Shown: positions 61,391-64,000 of the stretch, in pieces
Layout: each line of letters starts with the position of its first letter
Position numbering within the stretch: the first letter of the stretch is position 1
Assembly (NCBI GenBank): GCA_049841275.1
Contig: JASGDN010000072.1
Coordinates: 1 to 64,000 of the forward strand
Direction of reading: 5' to 3'
Length of the DNA stretch: 64,000 nt
DNA from: JASGDN01 sp049841275
GTDB taxonomy: Bacteria > Chloroflexota > Chloroflexia > Thermomicrobiales > UBA6265
Translations under genes and position numbers: made by a program
Notes under the pieces: generated by a model
What the model saw: the letters and a program-made list of their open reading frames with translations, nothing else
Told to the model about the DNA's origin: nothing
The model's database searches: none

Positions 61391-61434
61391 AGGGGCGATC
61401 GAAAGAAGGTCTACACTCCTTCCCTCGATCGCCC
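61391..61434 (+). terminator. Long hairpin behind the glycosylase gene
   Basis: Two 18-base arms (starting GGGGCGATCGA) with a 2-base internal mismatch and an 8-base loop, beginning 2 bases after the stop. Confidence 0.6.
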
Positions 61435-61471
61435 CCGATCAGTCGCGGAGTCCAGCAAGGAGATCCTCCCG

Positions 61472-62440
61472 GTGCTCGAAACCTCAGCTCGCCTCCTACG
61501 TCTCCTCGCATTGCTCCAGGCCCACCGCGAATGGCCGGGGCCGGAACTCGCACGACGGCTGGAAGTCAGCGAACGCACCATTCGCAAGGACATCGACCGG
61601 CTGCGCCAGCTCGGGTATCCCGTCGAGGCCACACGCGGGATGGCCGGCGGCTATCGTCTCGGTCCCGGCGCAACGATGCCGCCACTCCTGCTGGAGGACG
61701 ACGAGGCAGTTGCCATCGCCGTCAGCCTTGGGCGCGCGGCAACCGGCGGCATCGCCGGTATGGACGACGCCGCCACCCGGGCGTTGGTCAAACTCGAAGG
61801 CGTCCTGCCGACCCGGCTGCGCCGTCGCGTGGCGGCCCTTCGCGTGTTCGCGCAGACGATCAGTCCGTATGAACCCACGAACGACGCCAATGCCGAGACG
61901 CTGGCCTCGCTCACGAATGCCTGCCGCGACCGCGAGGCCATGCGCATCACCTACACGCGGCGCGACGGAGTAGCCAGCCGCCGGATCGTCGAACCCTATC
62001 GCGTGGTGAACTGGGGGTACCGCTGGTACCTCATCGCCTTCGACCGCGAGCGCGACGACTGGCGCACCTTCCGGCTGGACCGCATCAACCGGCTCGATCC
62101 TACTGGCCTCCTCTTCACGCCTCGGCCACTGCCGGACGAGGACCTCTCCGCCTATATCGCGCAGAATATCTCCCGCGCGTCATGGCAGTTCCGCGCGCGG
62201 CTCATCCTGCACGCACCGGCCGAGGAGGTGATTCCCAAGATCCATCCCTCCATCGGCACCATCGAGCCGATCGACGACACCGCCTGTCACCTCACCTGCG
62301 GATCGGATAGCCCGGAATCGATGGCCGTCTGGATCGGCTTCCTCGATGTCCCCTTCACGGTCGACGGCAGCCCCGAACTGACCACTGCGATGCAAGCCGT
62401 CATCGCCCGCTACCAGACCGCAGTCGCGACGAGCACATGA
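61472..62440 (+). CDS. WYL-domain transcriptional regulator (YafY-like)
   Basis: 322 residues. An N-terminal DeoR-type HTH (about 1-60, LARRLEVSERTIRKDIDRL) is followed by the WYL domain (about 135-225, EPYRVVNWGYRWYLIAFDRERDDW with the WYL-type core, then FRLDRI) and a C-terminal WCX extension. WYL proteins often respond to nucleic-acid or stress signals, fitting the glycosylase upstream. The start is GTG 61472 with AAGGAG at 61458-61463; the huge open frame upstream is antisense-like. Confidence 0.88.
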   Translation: MLETSARLLRLLALLQAHREWPGPELARRLEVSERTIRKDIDRLRQLGYPVEATRGMAGGYRLGPGATMPPLLLEDDEAVAIAVSLGRAATGGIAGMDDAATRALVKLEGVLPTRLRRRVAALRVFAQTISPYEPTNDANAETLASLTNACRDREAMRITYTRRDGVASRRIVEPYRVVNWGYRWYLIAFDRERDDWRTFRLDRINRLDPTGLLFTPRPLPDEDLSAYIAQNISRASWQFRARLILHAPAEEVIPKIHPSIGTIEPIDDTACHLTCGSDSPESMAVWIGFLDVPFTVDGSPELTTAMQAVIARYQTAVATST

Positions 62441-62521
62441 GCCAGCGTCGGCCGCTCGCGCTCGATGGACAGACCGTTTCGGATATCGACGGCATCGCGC
62501 TCGCACCAGGAGAATCCCGGC

Positions 62522-62923
62522 ATGCCCCTCTCCCCCGCCGCCATCGCCTTTCGCGGTCTCCACACAGCCATTGCGATTGCCGAGATGACCTGCCTCGGCT
62601 ACGTCTGGTATTGCGCGATCACCCGGCGCCGGGACCGCGCACTCGGGGTCGCCATCGCGGCGCTGAGCGCGGAAGGCGTCGGTCTCGTGACCGGGAAGGG
62701 GAACTGCCCGCTCGGACCGCTTCAACAACGGATCGGCGATCCAGTGCCCCTCTTCGAGCTCGTGCTCCCGCAGCGTGCCGCGAAGGCCGCCGTGCCAGTG
62801 CTTACGGCCGTCGCCGCGCTCGGCGTGGTGTTGGCACTGGTCCGTCCGCCACACCAGGAGCCATTGCCCGTCAAGACCAGTCCGCAAGCCGGGCGTGCAT
62901 GCGTTCGAGATGTTCGCGGCTGA
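62522..62923 (+). CDS. Small membrane protein (DUF2784-like?)
   Basis: 133 residues with about three hydrophobic segments (TAIAIAEMTCLGYVWYCAI, a Gly/Ala-rich middle, and VPVLTAVAALGVVLALV). A GKGNCPLGPLQQRIGDPVPL segment and ELVLPQRAAKAAVP resemble small integral proteins of DUF2784-like families, but I am not sure. AGGAG at about 62509-62513 precedes the ATG. Its tail overlaps a regulator remnant on the other strand. Function unknown. Confidence 0.55.
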   Translation: MPLSPAAIAFRGLHTAIAIAEMTCLGYVWYCAITRRRDRALGVAIAALSAEGVGLVTGKGNCPLGPLQQRIGDPVPLFELVLPQRAAKAAVPVLTAVAALGVVLALVRPPHQEPLPVKTSPQAGRACVRDVRG

Positions 62924-63090
62924 CCGCTGCCGCCCGCTCTCCGTCCTGGTACCAGATCGCATCGTAGATGGCCCGGTGCATCTCGCTTGCTGTCTGGGCC
63001 GGGGTCGGGGCGAGGGCGAGGATATCCATGTAGGCGAGCCGTCCATGCCAACGACCACCGAATCTCCCTTCTGGAATCGGCAACGGCCAT
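62871..63090 (-). pseudogene. Remnant of a FadR-type (GntR/FCD) regulator
   Basis: On the minus strand the frame ending at 62871 reads GRWHGRLAYMDILALAPT and then QTASEMHRAIYDAIWYQDGE, ending EHLERMHARLADWS. This matches the last two helices of FadR C-terminal (FCD) domains. No winged helix and no earlier FCD part exist upstream, where leuA lies instead. Probably a decayed gene whose 5' part was lost. Confidence 0.6.
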
Positions 63091-64000
63091 CGCCCATGCC
63101 ATATCACCGCTACCGCCCGGCCCGCGAACGCGTGCAGATCCCGGATCTTCCCGATCGCACCTGGCCGCCTCGGCAACTCACTCACGCGCCGCTCTGGGTG
63201 CCGGTCGACCTCTGTGACGGGAACCAGGCGCTGGCCGAACCGATGGGCCCGGACCGCAAGCGTCGCATGCTCGACCTCCTCCTGCGCACCGGTTTCAAGG
63301 AGATCGAGATCGGCTACCCATCCGCCAGCCAGACCGAGTTCGACTTCTTCCGCATGCTCGTCCGGGAGGACCTGATCCCGGACGATGTCACTGTCGTTGC
63401 CTTCACCCCAGCCCGTCCCGACCTGATCGCCCGCACGTTCGCGGCGATCGAGGGCCTGCCGAACGTCGTCATCCACATGTATACCGCGACGGCGCCGATC
63501 TGGCGCGAACGAGTGCTCCGCCACAGCCGCGAAAGCCTGCTCGACCTGATCGTGGCTGGAGGCGAGGCCATCCTCCGCGCGGCGGACGACCGGCCGGGCA
63601 TCAGCTTCCAGTTCTCACCGGAGGTCTTCAACCAGACGGAGCCGGACTTCATTCTGGAGGTCTGCAACCGGATGACCGCGCTCTGGGACGCCTCGCCCGA
63701 CCGGCCGGTGATCCACAACCTGCCGGCGACCGTGGAGATCGCGTCCCCCAATGTCTACGCCGACCAGATCGAATACATGCACCGCCACCTCGACCGGCGA
63801 GAAAATGTCATCCTCTCGATCCACCCGCACAATGACCGCGGCACGGGCGTTGCCTGCGCCGAACTGGCGACGCTTGCCGGCGCGGACCGCATCGAGGGCT
63901 GCCTCTTCGGCAACGGCGAACGCACCGGTAACGTGGACCTCGTCACGCTCGCCCTCAACCTCTACGCCGAAGGGATCGACCCGCAGCTTGACCTCTCCGA
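63045..64000 (+). CDS. leuA: 2-isopropylmalate synthase, partial (cut by window edge)
   Basis: At least 318 residues; the 3' end is outside the window. First enzyme of leucine synthesis: acetyl-CoA plus 2-oxoisovalerate gives 2-isopropylmalate. The ATG at 63045 gives MPTTTESPFWNRQRPSPMP, the usual N-terminus of the long LeuA form; a later ATG at 63096 would lose it. Metal and substrate motifs are HPHNDRGTGVA and LFGNGERTGNVDLVTLALN. Oddly, the first active-site motif reads VDLCDGNQALAEPM where LeuA normally has DLRDGNQ: the essential Arg is Cys (codon TGT). This may be a natural variant, a related acyltransferase or a sequencing error. Confidence 0.88.
   Translation, partial: MPTTTESPFWNRQRPSPMPYHRYRPARERVQIPDLPDRTWPPRQLTHAPLWVPVDLCDGNQALAEPMGPDRKRRMLDLLLRTGFKEIEIGYPSASQTEFDFFRMLVREDLIPDDVTVVAFTPARPDLIARTFAAIEGLPNVVIHMYTATAPIWRERVLRHSRESLLDLIVAGGEAILRAADDRPGISFQFSPEVFNQTEPDFILEVCNRMTALWDASPDRPVIHNLPATVEIASPNVYADQIEYMHRHLDRRENVILSIHPHNDRGTGVACAELATLAGADRIEGCLFGNGERTGNVDLVTLALNLYAEGIDPQLDLS

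Noticed and set aside
60095..61471. Long upstream extension of the WYL regulator frame
   Set aside because: It runs through the glycosylase gene in another frame; the WYL protein clearly starts at GTG 61472 with AAGGAG.

Overview
The window is about 64 kb of high-GC chromosomal DNA with bacterial operons, short gaps, frequent GTG starts and no tRNA, rRNA, intact insertion sequence or CRISPR array. The gene mix fits a free-living heterotroph of the Chloroflexota, most likely Thermomicrobia-like: two luciferase-like (LLM) oxidoreductases, family-5 ABC binding proteins set among Gfo/Idh/MocA oxidoreductases and IolE-like epimerases, an ECF41 sigma factor and a huge SpaA-fold surface protein. That taxonomic call is inference; no marker gene is present.

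Layout. 0-8 kb: a Cache-SnoaL membrane protein coupled to a BrkB-type protein, an M20 peptidase, and a glucarate module (gudD plus an RpiR regulator, divergent from kdgD) with a clear palindrome between the two arms. 8-15 kb: an LLM oxidoreductase, an ECF41 sigma factor with its carboxymuconolactone-decarboxylase partner and a matching promoter, an MFS exporter, a threonine dehydratase/GNAT pair, and a zinc-ribbon protein coupled to a kinase. 15.6-21.7 kb: one 2018-residue secreted protein with about 14 SpaA-like domains and Thr/Pro/Glu linkers. 22-28.7 kb: a DUF917 protein, a nitrilase, a tandem MNT/HepT array with one decayed copy, DUF1697, a ParB-like protein and a second LLM enzyme. 28.8-45.7 kb: sugar catabolism, with a GH3 beta-glucosidase carrying a PA14 domain, a complete family-5 ABC importer, three Gfo/Idh/MocA oxidoreductases and three sugar isomerase/epimerases.

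46-52.6 kb holds the most interesting set: an ebo cluster. It contains a sugar-phosphate cyclase (EboD), a 99-residue unknown protein, a TatD-type hydrolase (EboB), a TIM-barrel protein (EboE), a UbiA prenyltransferase (EboC) and an alkaline-phosphatase-fold protein (EboF). From general knowledge, ebo clusters are widespread and, in cyanobacteria, are linked to moving a scytonemin precursor to the periplasm. No recognisable EboA is present. A GMC oxidoreductase and a Tat-exported small subunit lie convergent to eboF.

54.8-64 kb: a VTT membrane protein, a sugar-dehydrogenase-type propeller, a hydrolase/kinase pair, an ArsR-SRPBCC pair with a near-consensus promoter that looks leaderless, an AlkZ-type glycosylase, a WYL regulator, a small membrane protein, a remnant of a FadR-type regulator, and the start of leuA, cut by the window edge. 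Many gene ends are followed by near-perfect dyads with almost no loop. At least five families of small structured repeats fill the longer gaps.
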